From contig NZ_JACHLI010000001.1 of assembly GCF_014204515.1 (NCBI RefSeq), positions 385,927-449,926 of the forward strand: a stretch of DNA of 64,000 nucleotides. Reading direction: 5' to 3'. The DNA is from Pseudomonas nitroreducens (GTDB lineage: Bacteria > Pseudomonadota > Gammaproteobacteria > Pseudomonadales > Pseudomonadaceae). This document shows positions 1 to 9,330 of this stretch, one piece after another; positions within the stretch are counted from its first letter, which is position 1, and each line of letters starts with the position of its first letter. The position numbers were made by a program, and so were the translations under genes. The notes below the pieces were generated by a model, which was not told the origin of the DNA, made no database searches, and saw nothing but the letters and a program-made list of their open reading frames with translations.

Positions 1-59
1 GGCAAAGCTCGACGCTCTTTGCGCTCACCTCGGCGTGACGCCTTAACCGAGGTTTCCTC

Positions 60-245
60 ATGTCCTGCTGCCCAGTCCACGGAGAGCGATTCCGCTCCAA
101 CAAGCACCACACTGACCAGCTCCGCCTGGAGCTTGTCCTGAAGTCCGCCAAGGATCGTGGCCAGAGCTCCTCGGCTATCCGCAAAATCCGCACGTGCGGC
201 TGCCCGTGCCACTCTGACGGCGGTGGGCGCATCGCCTTCGAGTAA
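60..245 (+). CDS. Small Cys/His-rich protein, copy 1
   Basis: A 61-residue protein that begins with a Cys-Cys-x-x-His cluster and carries a CGCPCH motif near residues 46-51. I do not recognise a named family. It is paralogous to the next gene (335-517): both have two N-terminal cysteines and a basic helix, and end with a (I/V)-x-K/R-I-x-x-C-x-C-x-C-H-x-D-G block. Such spacing suggests a small metal-binding fold, but this is inference. The ATG at 60 has only a weak upstream ribosome site. The pair sits directly upstream of the first large family A gene and could share its transcript. Confidence 0.6.
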   Translation: MSCCPVHGERFRSNKHHTDQLRLELVLKSAKDRGQSSSAIRKIRTCGCPCHSDGGGRIAFE

Positions 246-334
246 GCCGGCCGCATACCGTCCTGCCTGGTTTTCCTCTGCAATTTCCCGCAAAATCGCT
301 GCTTTCTACGTCAGCCAATGGACAGGAGGAAGCG

Positions 335-517
335 ATGATTGCGTGCTGCTTTGCATCCATGCAGAAGTTCATCTCGGTCACGGGTGAGCTCGACAAACCG
401 CGCCTGGAGAAGGCAGTAGCCTCCTGCAAGCCGCCTTACCGCTCGGATGAGGCCGTAAAGCGCATCGAGCAATGCCGCTGCATCTGCCACCAGGACGGCA
501 ACAACGTCTGGCACTGA
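335..517 (+). CDS. Small Cys/His-rich protein, copy 2
   Basis: A 60-residue paralogue of the 60-245 product. Cysteines near residues 4-5 are followed by a basic central helix and a CRCICH motif with a trailing Q-D-G. The ATG is preceded by a strong Shine-Dalgarno sequence (AGGAGGA) at suitable distance, better than that of copy 1. An AT-rich element, GCAATTTCCCGCAAAAT (280-296), lies just upstream and resembles elements found before several later genes, so this may be where transcription starts. Function unknown; a small zinc-binding protein is a reasonable guess only. Confidence 0.7.
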   Translation: MIACCFASMQKFISVTGELDKPRLEKAVASCKPPYRSDEAVKRIEQCRCICHQDGNNVWH

Positions 518-580
518 TCACCCTTCTCGCCACTCGCTCCCGGTAGGGGAGCGCTATTCCCTGTGCTCAAGGAACATCCC

Positions 581-2329
581 ATGCTCCCTGGCTACACCAT
601 CGTTGGTAAGAACACCCTCGAAGAGCTCTTTATCGGCAAGGACTATGTCCTTCAGCTGATCAGCAAGCGCCGTGGCCGGTTACGTGCAGCTAAGTCAGCG
701 GTGGAGCTTAATGGTGACGAGCTCGCTCTAGTCGAGCAGATGTCGACTGAAGACCGAGGTCTGTTATTTACCTACATGGGCTGGCAAGGAGATGTTGAGC
801 TCTGCGAGGAGTTGGATCGCAGGACGGCGGGCCTTGAGGCTCCGCTCCCAGATTCATTGTCGCTGGGGACGCCATACACCAAACTAGGCCGACGCCGGGC
901 GATTCTTCCCTATGTACTCCGCGACAAACTGCGGTTCTGCCACAGCCGCAATGAGTACGCACGTCTCGTCAATGTGATCCAAAGGGTCGACAGCCCATTT
1001 ATTTTTGGGCGCAAAAGCTTTTTCCGAACGCAATCCCGTTGGTTAGACCTGCTGGACTTCGACAAGCTCCAGAAGCTGAAGGAGCCTTTCATCAACCTGA
1101 GTTGCCCGGTAATGCTGCCACGCCTGGTTGATAGGCGTGTTGAGTATCCGGGGTTGCTTTACGGCCTGGAGTCATTGGGAAGAGCTTTCTCCGGCGACCT
1201 CTCCTGGTACGAGGACACCCTATGCTGGGTTGCGCCTGAGATGCTTCAGCGCTACCGACGTCACCTGCACCCCCTGCACCAGTCCTGTAATGTTGTGATG
1301 GCCGAAAAATCAACTTGGCCGGTCGAAGAGTACAAGGCACATCTCGAGGATGCCTTGTTGAAGGGTGAAGATGTTCAGCCCTTCAATGCTCTGAGCATCA
1401 GCACATTTGGCTCCACCGATGGCGGTGCTCCGATTGCGAGTCGGATCGATACCTTGCTCCTTTCGGCCTTTATGCCTGGGGCGCAGTTGTTGGGACTCCG
1501 GCAGGCAGATGGGTATGTTCTCTGCAGGACATCCACCAAATTCCTGGGTCGATTCAAGAAAGATGGTTCGAAGGGGGACGGTTGTTCGTTCTCGCAGGTT
1601 AGAGGATACGTACCGCTCGAGCTGATGCTTGAAAAGCTTGACGCTCAGCGCAAGCAATCACGGCCTTTCACGGGCGAGTCCGTTTCCATGGAGCCTCAAG
1701 AACTCCTCCGGGAGCTTGCTCAGCATCCGTCAAATTGGGGTTCTGCCAAAGCGATTCTCGGGGAAGCCTTGCTTTGTCAGATGCTGGGCGGTCTCAGAAA
1801 ATCCATCAATGTCCGGACATGCCACATGATCAAAAGCATGGGGCTCAGCACGTCTATGCAGAGGGTGAGTATTCGGCTTGGTCAGAACATGTTGCTGAAA
1901 GATCACCCTGACAACATCCAGTATCTGGAGTCATTGCCTGAAGGGCTCAAGATTTTTGACCGGGACTGCCGTCTTTCCCTGGAACAGGTTGATAACGTGG
2001 TCAACTACTCGGCTACACAGCTCACGCCAATCCTGGCCCGCTGTGATCACCCTGTGCAGATAGATGGAGTGAGGACTGGACTTGATGGGGCAGAGCTTTG
2101 GGCGAGTATGGCAGCGGCTTCATCTGGCCCATTTGCATGGTTCCCTACCGAGTCTGCAGATTTGCTGATTCTGCACGCAGGGATCGATAAGTGTGTGAAA
2201 TCAGCATCCAGAGACGCCCACTGGAATGCACTTAGGCGCGTCTTCGGGCCTCAGGCTTTGGTGCCGTACTTCGACAGGATGCCTGACTCGGCCATCACCG
2301 CCAACATGGTGGACGTGGTCGACATCTAG
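581..2329 (+). CDS. Family A large paralogue A1 (unknown function)
   Basis: A 582-residue soluble protein with no signal peptide or membrane segment. I do not recognise it from any named family. Shared family A landmarks are: G-L-L-F-T-Y-x-x-W-x-G-D-V-x-L-C near residues 60-75; S-W-Y-E-D-T-L-C-W-x-A-P-E-M near 208-221; a G-Y-V-L-C-R-T-S block around 310; and a C-terminal V-F-G-P-Q-A-L-V-P-Y-F-D-R. The first block is faintly ankyrin-like in its A/G-x-G-D/H spacing, but no full repeat is evident. The protein ends V-V-D-I. I chose the ATG at 581 rather than the in-frame GTG at 563 because AAGGA lies seven bases before it. It starts the large-paralogue run, and A2 follows after 39 bases. Confidence 0.9.
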   Translation: MLPGYTIVGKNTLEELFIGKDYVLQLISKRRGRLRAAKSAVELNGDELALVEQMSTEDRGLLFTYMGWQGDVELCEELDRRTAGLEAPLPDSLSLGTPYTKLGRRRAILPYVLRDKLRFCHSRNEYARLVNVIQRVDSPFIFGRKSFFRTQSRWLDLLDFDKLQKLKEPFINLSCPVMLPRLVDRRVEYPGLLYGLESLGRAFSGDLSWYEDTLCWVAPEMLQRYRRHLHPLHQSCNVVMAEKSTWPVEEYKAHLEDALLKGEDVQPFNALSISTFGSTDGGAPIASRIDTLLLSAFMPGAQLLGLRQADGYVLCRTSTKFLGRFKKDGSKGDGCSFSQVRGYVPLELMLEKLDAQRKQSRPFTGESVSMEPQELLRELAQHPSNWGSAKAILGEALLCQMLGGLRKSINVRTCHMIKSMGLSTSMQRVSIRLGQNMLLKDHPDNIQYLESLPEGLKIFDRDCRLSLEQVDNVVNYSATQLTPILARCDHPVQIDGVRTGLDGAELWASMAAASSGPFAWFPTESADLLILHAGIDKCVKSASRDAHWNALRRVFGPQALVPYFDRMPDSAITANMVDVVDI

Positions 2330-2368
2330 TCCAAAGCGAGCCCTGGTGGGCACTGCCTGGAGAATTCA

Positions 2369-4210
2369 ATGCTCGGTTTACTCGCACCGCTAACTGAGAA
2401 AGAGAGAGGGCTCAGGGAGCTCTTCTCTGAACAGCCTGAAGCCTTCGATGTGCTCATTCGTGCTCGGGCCAAATCGATCACGTTCCGCCACGCCGGCTCC
2501 GAGCCTCCGACCGACTTTGTGCTGACACAGCCACAGCTTGATCTGGTTGATACCATCAGTCCGCGCTATGCGGGGATGCTTTTCACGTATGCCGCCTGGC
2601 ACGGCGATGTGTGGCTGTGCCGGGCGCTGGTAAATCGGCACCCGTACCCTCGGTTGTATCGGCTCGACCCGGCCGGCGTAGAGCCAGGCAAGCCTGATCT
2701 GGCTGCGCACTTTGGTACGAAAGGCGGTTTGTTGCAGCGCAAGAGCAACCTCTGCGAAATCCTGACGCTGATCCAGGATCTGGAAGGGAGCCTGGACTTC
2801 AGTCCGGAGAGCTTGGCCGACCCGAAGACCCGCTGGTTTGAGCTGCTCGACAGTGATTTGCTCAAACCCTGGCAGATCAGCCGCACCGAGTACACGAATC
2901 ACTACGACTTTCATCTGCCCATCCTGACGGCCGAAGGCTTGGAGTACCCGGACGTTGTCAACGTCCTAGACAAGCTGGCCTACGCGAAAGGGCGTCATCG
3001 CTCCTGGTACGACGACGTGCTGTGCTGGGCAACGCCTGAGATGGTCGAGCAAAACTGGGCTGATCTGTTCCCTTACCAGGCAGTGCACGACGTTGTGCTC
3101 CACGTCTCCGGCTACCCTGACGGCCTGAGCCAGCGGATGCCCATCGTCGAGTACCGTAAGCTGTTCGAAGCCGGCGTTCTGATGCCGGCTATCCACCAGG
3201 TTGAGATCGGAGTTCTGGCCACCCGTCCTGGCGCCGACGTGACCGATGAGCTGCTGCTCGGCTACTTCCTTAACTCTGCTCAGCGTCTGGGCTTCGATTG
3301 GCCGGAAGGCATGGTGCTTTGCCGCACTACCCGCCAGTTCCTGGAAGGGCAGAAGTGGCTTAGATCCTGGTGCGTGAAGAATACTGAAGAGGCCTTTGCC
3401 AACTACTTGCCAATTGACCTGCTGGCGGCCAAGGTGCCGGGTAGTAAGTACGAGATCGAGGGCTACCTGAAACCTTTTCAGTCAAAGCATCTATGCGGCT
3501 TCCTGCGCACGGTCGCCACGAACCAGAGCACCTGGCCTGGGCTGCTGACCATGTACGGGAAGGGGCTGCTGGATGCCATTATTCGCGATGAGGGGGTGGG
3601 CCCGGTTACGTTGGATTTGGTGATCTTCATCCAGCGCCTGGGGCTTTCCATGGAAGACCTCACGGTCAGCTTGTCCATCCTGAAACGGTACAGCCTCGGC
3701 AGAATTACCTGCGACCTGGTAAGGATCAGGGACTCTCTGCATGGGGAGCGGCCTTTCCCTGCCGGCACGGCCTTCAAGCTCCGTGGAGCCTGGAGCATCA
3801 AGTCGGATGATGCTGCTGCTCTTCTGGAGCTCCTGGCGCGGTGTGAGTTGCCGGTGACCGTCGAAGGGTATTCGACGTTGATGGCGCCAGCGAGCCTGAT
3901 GCGTGAGTTCGCTGAGCTGCAGGTGCAGCTGCAGGAGAAGGTTGAGTCCATCGCGCCAGCCTCGATCACTTACGGCCTGGCCAAGTTGACCGCCAATCCC
4001 CGCGTTGGCCTCGACCTGGATGACGTGAAGTCGCGCTCAGTGGCTGCACTCATGCTGTGGGCCGGTATACAGGCGTTCCTTGACCTTGTCGCCTCTTCAG
4101 AGGACTGGGAGCTGCTGCGCCAGGTCTTCGGTAACCAAGCCCTGGTGCCCTACATCGACCGAGTGGATGACACCACGGCGACGAAGATGATGGTGTCCGA
4201 GCTCCTGTAG
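2369..4210 (+). CDS. Family A large paralogue A2 (unknown function)
   Basis: 613 residues, the longest of the 17 large paralogues. It matches A1 at G-M-L-F-T-Y-A-A-W-H-G-D-V-W-L-C, at S-W-Y-D-D-V-L-C-W-A-T-P-E-M, at M-V-L-C-R-T-T-R-Q-F-L and at the C-terminal V-F-G-N-Q-A-L-V-P-Y-I-D-R. Unlike A1 it ends S-E-L-L and lacks the acidic penultimate residue. The ATG follows GGAG at good spacing. It is the last family A member before the twelve family B genes begin 50 bases downstream, and the same-strand packing suggests co-transcription. It appears cytoplasmic, with unknown biochemical activity; none of the conserved positions looks like a familiar catalytic site. Confidence 0.9.
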   Translation: MLGLLAPLTEKERGLRELFSEQPEAFDVLIRARAKSITFRHAGSEPPTDFVLTQPQLDLVDTISPRYAGMLFTYAAWHGDVWLCRALVNRHPYPRLYRLDPAGVEPGKPDLAAHFGTKGGLLQRKSNLCEILTLIQDLEGSLDFSPESLADPKTRWFELLDSDLLKPWQISRTEYTNHYDFHLPILTAEGLEYPDVVNVLDKLAYAKGRHRSWYDDVLCWATPEMVEQNWADLFPYQAVHDVVLHVSGYPDGLSQRMPIVEYRKLFEAGVLMPAIHQVEIGVLATRPGADVTDELLLGYFLNSAQRLGFDWPEGMVLCRTTRQFLEGQKWLRSWCVKNTEEAFANYLPIDLLAAKVPGSKYEIEGYLKPFQSKHLCGFLRTVATNQSTWPGLLTMYGKGLLDAIIRDEGVGPVTLDLVIFIQRLGLSMEDLTVSLSILKRYSLGRITCDLVRIRDSLHGERPFPAGTAFKLRGAWSIKSDDAAALLELLARCELPVTVEGYSTLMAPASLMREFAELQVQLQEKVESIAPASITYGLAKLTANPRVGLDLDDVKSRSVAALMLWAGIQAFLDLVASSEDWELLRQVFGNQALVPYIDRVDDTTATKMMVSELL

Positions 4211-4260
4211 CTTTCTTGCCCGGTTGCTGCCCCGGTAATCTGGCAGAAAGGGGAATCTTC

Positions 4261-5916
4261 ATGGCCGATATCGAAACCGCAGCACACGACCACCTCGACG
4301 AACTCATCGGACGTCTGAAGGATCGGCCAGTACCGGCGCAGCTGCTTGCCGACATCCGCTCCGCCTGGGACTCGCTTGAGGAAAAGCCGGCCAATGCGTT
4401 TGCTGAGGTCGAGAGGCGCGCTGGCGACCACCGTGACCCAGATCTGCTGGCGCTGATGATAGGAATGGCCGGTAAAGACCATTCCAAGGCCTGCATCCTC
4501 GATCTGGACTTCCTAACCAGGGTTCTCGACGGTACGTGGGCGAATCGATCAGACCCTTTGCCTAGGGCCTTTGCGGATCTTCTCAAAATGGCCTGCAAGC
4601 ACTATGGGCATAGCTTCGAGATGTTCATCATTGAGCATGCCTTTGGCGCGCTGCAGGCTCACGCAATCAATCGAAGCTCCCTGCGTGACGCCTATGACTC
4701 TCTACGGGCAGGGATCAACGTCGCTCGCCAGGTACTTTCCAGCCAGGTTTTGGATGACCCACGCCTCGGTGACCGGGTGATCGCTTCGCTACCGTCGAAC
4801 GGGGCAGGTCTTCTTGGCGATCTGCCATTCCTGCTGCAGTTTGTGCACGAGCATCTGAAGTTCGATCCTCAGCGAAGCGGCCCTACATTGCTGGCCTTGG
4901 CAAAGCAGAGCAAAGAGCTGGCTGAAGCAGTTGGCCAGATGCTGCCGGAAAACACCTCCTTCAACACCCTTGAGCTGATCCGAAGCGGCATTGGCACCCA
5001 GGACAAGCATGCTGTGCAGGCCTTGCTGATAAAGCAACCTGATAAGGCCCTGGCCTCGATCAACCAGATGGGGGATATTGAGTTCACCCGAGCCATGAAC
5101 CTGGATTGCCTGCAGGTTCTGCTGACTGGCGAGTGGATAGGGTTTGATGAGAGTTTCGACGTTGCGTGCGATCCCAATGTGCGTCAGGAGCTGAAACAGA
5201 TCCTGAGTAGGCTTCTGGACAACCCTGTCCTGCGTCACAGGGTGCTCCGTCATCCTGATCTCATCCAGAGGCCACCGGCAAAACCAGCCTACTTCCTCGC
5301 CAGGGAGCTTGTAGCTGAGCTTCATCCGGCAGGGGGAGTATCTTTCCCTCTGCCTGAGCGTATGCACTTCATGAATTCCGCTAGCGTAGAAGCGGACATG
5401 ATTCGCCTGGTGAAGAGAAGTGGTTTCAGGGGCCCGCTAGCCAGCCAGGCACTGGAAATCAGGGATGTTGTTGCCAAAAACCTGATTGGCCCTGCCTCGC
5501 AGTTGCCGAAGCTACTGCCCGCTGAGGTGATGCTGTCTTGCGGCATGACCAACTTGCAGGCGGAGGGCGCCGAGCTAGCAACGTACCTTGCTATTCAGTT
5601 CGCCATCGAGACAGCAACCCGCACTGCATATGGGTACAACGCCAAGCTGAGGTGCGTAGATCCCGAGAGCCCAGTTGCCAATCTCCCAGTGCATACACTG
5701 TTCCCGGACAACTTGCTCGCAATGACCGGTGGTGCGATTGATGTCGTCAATGCCTTGATCGAATCAGCCGATCCGGCGCTCGTGCAGGCCATCTGCACGG
5801 CGAATCCTGATAACGTCGCTGGTGCGATTCGCAAGGGCATCCTGGACGTGAGTCTCATGCACCTCACGAGCGAGGCGAACCAGACCAGATTCATGTCGGA
5901 AGGATTCGATCTCTGA
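4261..5916 (+). CDS. Family B large paralogue B1 (unknown function)
   Basis: 551 residues, predicted mostly alpha-helical from its leucine/alanine pattern, without signal peptide or membrane segments. This member shows the family B landmarks: L-D-L-D-F-L near residue 80; K-H-Y-G-H-S-F-E near 115; F-x-H-E-H-L-K-F-D near 200; F-T-R-A-M-N-L-D-C-L-Q-V-L-L-T-G-E-W about midway; and a C-terminal A-N-P-D-N-V-A-G-A-I followed by N-Q-T-R-F-M and the tail G-F-D-L. The ATG at 4261 follows AAGGGG; earlier in-frame codons would run back towards the A2 stop without a ribosome site. It is the first of twelve same-strand copies. Function unknown. Confidence 0.9.
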   Translation: MADIETAAHDHLDELIGRLKDRPVPAQLLADIRSAWDSLEEKPANAFAEVERRAGDHRDPDLLALMIGMAGKDHSKACILDLDFLTRVLDGTWANRSDPLPRAFADLLKMACKHYGHSFEMFIIEHAFGALQAHAINRSSLRDAYDSLRAGINVARQVLSSQVLDDPRLGDRVIASLPSNGAGLLGDLPFLLQFVHEHLKFDPQRSGPTLLALAKQSKELAEAVGQMLPENTSFNTLELIRSGIGTQDKHAVQALLIKQPDKALASINQMGDIEFTRAMNLDCLQVLLTGEWIGFDESFDVACDPNVRQELKQILSRLLDNPVLRHRVLRHPDLIQRPPAKPAYFLARELVAELHPAGGVSFPLPERMHFMNSASVEADMIRLVKRSGFRGPLASQALEIRDVVAKNLIGPASQLPKLLPAEVMLSCGMTNLQAEGAELATYLAIQFAIETATRTAYGYNAKLRCVDPESPVANLPVHTLFPDNLLAMTGGAIDVVNALIESADPALVQAICTANPDNVAGAIRKGILDVSLMHLTSEANQTRFMSEGFDL

Positions 5917-6024
5917 CCTTGGAATCTGCAATTTCAGAGTAAAGGCTGCTTCAGTGCCCGGTCGCCATTCTGACTACCGCACACTCCCGCTCGCCCGGTA
6001 TCCTGATGGAAACCGGGGAATGCC

Positions 6025-7629
6025 ATGTCTTTTGATCCTGTCCTGCACGAACTCATAAACTTCAAGTCGGTGCTGAAGAAGCTCGAAGAAGAGTCTCTGA
6101 ACATCAGACGTGCTGACCGCTTGCGCCACGCCTGGCCCATCGTCTGCGATGTCGTGAGTGACGAGCTGTTGGCGGAGCTGGTGGAGCGGGGCAGCCGCCA
6201 CATGGATCAGCCCGAGATGATTGAGCTGGTGATCGAACTACTCACCCCGGAGCGCGCCAGTCCCTTCCTGTTCGACCTGGATTACCTGAGGCTGGCCCGG
6301 CGTCGGATGATTGAAGGCGGTGAGCGTAGAGAGTTCTTCGTCGACCTACTCAAACGCGCTACGGCCCTCTATGGCATCAGCTTCGAACTCGACTGCATCG
6401 AAGACAGCATTTCGAGGTTCAAGCGTTCGGCTCAATTCAGGATCAGGCGCAAGCTCAATGAGTGCATCGCGGAAACCACCTCGGCGCTGAAGTTCCTCAA
6501 GGATGTTGTATCCAAAGAGGTCTTGGAAGGGGAATTCATCGGCAATGCCATCCTGGGCTCGCTGCAGCTCAATGAAAACGACGAGTGCATGCCGCAAGCA
6601 CTTCGCATGGTTCGCGAGAACTTCAGATTCGACTCGGCTCGGTTTGCCTCGAAATTGCGTGATATCGCCTATGAGACCCCCGAGACTGCGGCTGAGGTTC
6701 GCCTGATGTTGCCTTTGACCTGCGCTGAGGCGCAGATACGCGCCGGCATTACGTCCGATGACAAGTCTCTGCTGAAGAAAGCCCTATCCGAGGCGCCAGC
6801 TTCGACCCTGTCCCACATTAACGGTCTTGATGGCATCAGCTTCCATGCAGCGATGACCAACGAGCTCCTTCAGGTGGTTCTTGGCCAGGATTGGATTACG
6901 GCTGATGGAAACTTCCCATCGGCAGGGGAGCCGGAGGTTGTACGGGGGCTTCAGCTATTCATCGAACGCTTGTGCAGTGATTCCGTCCTGCTGGCCAGGC
7001 TAAGGCAGCTGAAGGGCGTTGGCGTAAGCCCTTGCGCAACGGTGCCCTATTTCATGGCCAGAGGCATGTTGCAGGAACAGGGGGTTGAGCTGCCGATGGT
7101 TGAGCAAGTGTCGCTTGATACGACAGCAGAGGACGCGGTGGCTGCGATACTGCTTGCTGACCGTGAGACCCAGTACCTGGGCTCCCAGCATCACTCCATG
7201 GTCGACTATCTCACAACGTGTATGCGCCATTTGGCGCGTTCGCTCTTCGAAAAACTAGACGTGGATCGCCGCCCTGAATTCGGCCTTTCTGCTGGTGATC
7301 CCGGCTATTTCCAGAAAGGCCTGGAGACTGCCATTCAGCTCAAGATCGAGCGCGCGACGTTTGCTCTCAACAACCATGACGGCAGCTACAGCTACTCCAG
7401 ATTGCCCATCCATAACCAAACAGATGAAACCTTTTTGGATGATATTGAGGACGTGATCGTTGATGCTTTGGTGTCCTACTCACCGTCTGATCTGATTGAG
7501 CGCATCAGCACAGCAAACCCGTTTAGCGTGGCATCAGCCATCCACGCAAAGCTGATTGATCCAAGCCACATGGACAAGACCACCGAAGCGCTGCAGACCA
7601 AGCTCATGGCCTCGACCTTCGACCTCTGA
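6025..7629 (+). CDS. Family B large paralogue B2 (unknown function)
   Basis: 534 residues. Recognisable blocks are F-D-L-D-Y-L, L-Y-G-I-S-F-E-L-D-C-I-E, I-N-G-L-D-G-I-S-F-H-A-A-M-T-N-E-L-L-Q-V-V-L with the following W-I, and the tail L-Q-T-K-L-M-A-S-T-F-D-L. The A-N-P-x-x-V-A-S-A-I version of the C-terminal block shows the glycine of the B1 motif replaced by serine. The ATG follows GGGGAA. The 108-base gap before it is one of the larger gaps in the run and contains GCAATTTCAGAG at 5928, so a separate promoter is possible. B3 follows after 13 bases and is probably co-translated. Confidence 0.9.
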   Translation: MSFDPVLHELINFKSVLKKLEEESLNIRRADRLRHAWPIVCDVVSDELLAELVERGSRHMDQPEMIELVIELLTPERASPFLFDLDYLRLARRRMIEGGERREFFVDLLKRATALYGISFELDCIEDSISRFKRSAQFRIRRKLNECIAETTSALKFLKDVVSKEVLEGEFIGNAILGSLQLNENDECMPQALRMVRENFRFDSARFASKLRDIAYETPETAAEVRLMLPLTCAEAQIRAGITSDDKSLLKKALSEAPASTLSHINGLDGISFHAAMTNELLQVVLGQDWITADGNFPSAGEPEVVRGLQLFIERLCSDSVLLARLRQLKGVGVSPCATVPYFMARGMLQEQGVELPMVEQVSLDTTAEDAVAAILLADRETQYLGSQHHSMVDYLTTCMRHLARSLFEKLDVDRRPEFGLSAGDPGYFQKGLETAIQLKIERATFALNNHDGSYSYSRLPIHNQTDETFLDDIEDVIVDALVSYSPSDLIERISTANPFSVASAIHAKLIDPSHMDKTTEALQTKLMASTFDL

Positions 7630-7642
7630 GGAGTAGTGCACG

Positions 7643-9265
7643 ATGAACCCCGGATACTCCGTACACGAACAGGCCGAGAACGACTTCTGCAACACCCTCT
7701 ACACGATGAGGGAGGGCGTTGTCACAGAGGAGCGCCAGCACAAGGCAGCTGCAGCCTGGCAACTGCTCCGGGAAATTCCGCATGAGAAGTGTGTTCGGGA
7801 GTGGTGTCGTGCAGTCTTCATGAGCTGTAATCCGAATGTCCTGGAGCAGGCTATCGCGATCATCGGAACCGAGGACTCCGGTCGGTTCCTTCTCGACCTG
7901 AGCTTCCTGCAGTCGCTTCGGGAAAAGGCTGCTGAGCAGGAGTCATTGCACCCGTATTTCGTTGAGATCCTCAAGCGGGCTGTAGAGCACTACGGGTATG
8001 CCTTCGAGCGTGATTCTGTAGAGGCGGCGTTGAGCCCCCTTAGAGATTCCCAAACCCAGAGCGACGCGGTAGATGCTGTCGATTCCAGGCTGAAGCTCCT
8101 CAAGCAATACGTCTCAACAGAGACGATGAATGATCCCTATCTGGGAAGCGTTCTCCTGAGTGTTTTCGAGAAGCACCCGCTCACCTCGGAAGCAGGGCAC
8201 ACCAGATGCATTCGGCGCCGACTTGAGTGTGTACGCGACCATCTAAAGTTCGATGTTGAGCGGTATGCACAACGCCTACTGACCTACGGCGGCCGCGACC
8301 TCGAGACAATGGAGGTGGTTAAACAGCTGTTGCCTACATCTAGCTTCAAGGAGTCGGTGTTGGCCGGCATAGTCAATGACACTCGTTCTGGGTTTGAACT
8401 GGAGCTGAGCATGCAGCCGGTAGAGGTGCTTTCCTTCCTAAATGGACTTTCAGATCGGGATTTTTGCCGAGCGGCAAACGATATCCTCCTGTCTTCTGTG
8501 CTGGCAGGGCGCTGGATTGATGCCAAAAGGAACTTTCAGGTTGCCGGTGATCCTATCGTTCAGAGCCAGCTTCGTGCCTTCGTCGACCGTTGCCTGACAG
8601 ACGAACTCCTTAAGTTGAGAATCCGCGACCAGATCTCGATTTCGAAGAGCCAGGCGCCGACGGTTTCTCTGCTCCTGGTTCGTGAAATGGCGACGGATCA
8701 CGGGCTTAAATTCGCGCTTCCCGACACTGACCAGAACAGCACATTCCAGAACAAGCTGGCGGATATCGTGTCGGCCGACATCGGTAAGAACTACCTGAGT
8801 AAGTCCAAGGACGAGCTGATCGAGTACCTGGCCTTGTCCATTGAGCCCATGCTCAAGGTGGTCTTCGGAACCTTCACCCCGGAGAAGCGTGCTCAATGCG
8901 GGTTCCCCGAGGGCGATCTGACGCTGACTGATCAGGCCTTTTACTTCGTGTGCCAGGTGTATGCAGAAGACGCGTTCGTTGAACTCCAGGATTCGCTGTC
9001 TGAAGACGGTGAGTCCGGAGATTACACAAGGGCGCAAACCCCGGTTCGGGATGTGTGCAGCTACCGTGTGAAGGTGGATCGCCCCAAAGAGATCTACGAC
9101 GCTCTCTGGAAGCTGGCGCCTGATGCCCTGCGCCAGCAAGTGCTGACGGCCAACCCGGACAACGTAGCTGGCGCCATCTACGCCAAGTACCTGGACGAGT
9201 CGCACATTCACCTGGCCGGTGACCAGAACCAAACCAAGTTGATGATCAGCACCTTCGACATGTAA
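7643..9265 (+). CDS. Family B large paralogue B3 (unknown function)
   Basis: 540 residues. The N-terminal third holds L-D-L-S-F-L and E-H-Y-G-Y-A-F-E-R-D-S-V-E. The middle has F-L-N-G-L-S-D-R-D-F-C-R-A-A-N-D-I-L-L, and the C-terminus has the same T-A-N-P-D-N-V-A-G-A-I string as B1, then N-Q-T-K-L-M and the tail T-F-D-M. That exact string makes B3 the closest C-terminal match to B1, although B2 lies between them. This suggests duplication of more than one gene at a time, or later gene conversion. The ribosome site GAGGAG overlaps the B2 stop region. Confidence 0.9.
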   Translation: MNPGYSVHEQAENDFCNTLYTMREGVVTEERQHKAAAAWQLLREIPHEKCVREWCRAVFMSCNPNVLEQAIAIIGTEDSGRFLLDLSFLQSLREKAAEQESLHPYFVEILKRAVEHYGYAFERDSVEAALSPLRDSQTQSDAVDAVDSRLKLLKQYVSTETMNDPYLGSVLLSVFEKHPLTSEAGHTRCIRRRLECVRDHLKFDVERYAQRLLTYGGRDLETMEVVKQLLPTSSFKESVLAGIVNDTRSGFELELSMQPVEVLSFLNGLSDRDFCRAANDILLSSVLAGRWIDAKRNFQVAGDPIVQSQLRAFVDRCLTDELLKLRIRDQISISKSQAPTVSLLLVREMATDHGLKFALPDTDQNSTFQNKLADIVSADIGKNYLSKSKDELIEYLALSIEPMLKVVFGTFTPEKRAQCGFPEGDLTLTDQAFYFVCQVYAEDAFVELQDSLSEDGESGDYTRAQTPVRDVCSYRVKVDRPKEIYDALWKLAPDALRQQVLTANPDNVAGAIYAKYLDESHIHLAGDQNQTKLMISTFDM

Positions 9266-9330
9266 CAAACGGCAGCGGGAACGGCCCTGGGGCTTCTGCT
9301 ACGCAACGATCAGACATAACGGATACCGAT

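Noticed and set aside
581..4210. Family A as ankyrin-repeat proteins
   Set aside because: One block (A/W-x-G-D-V-x-L-C) looks ankyrin-like, but no tandem 33-residue repeats with the T-P-L-H signature follow.
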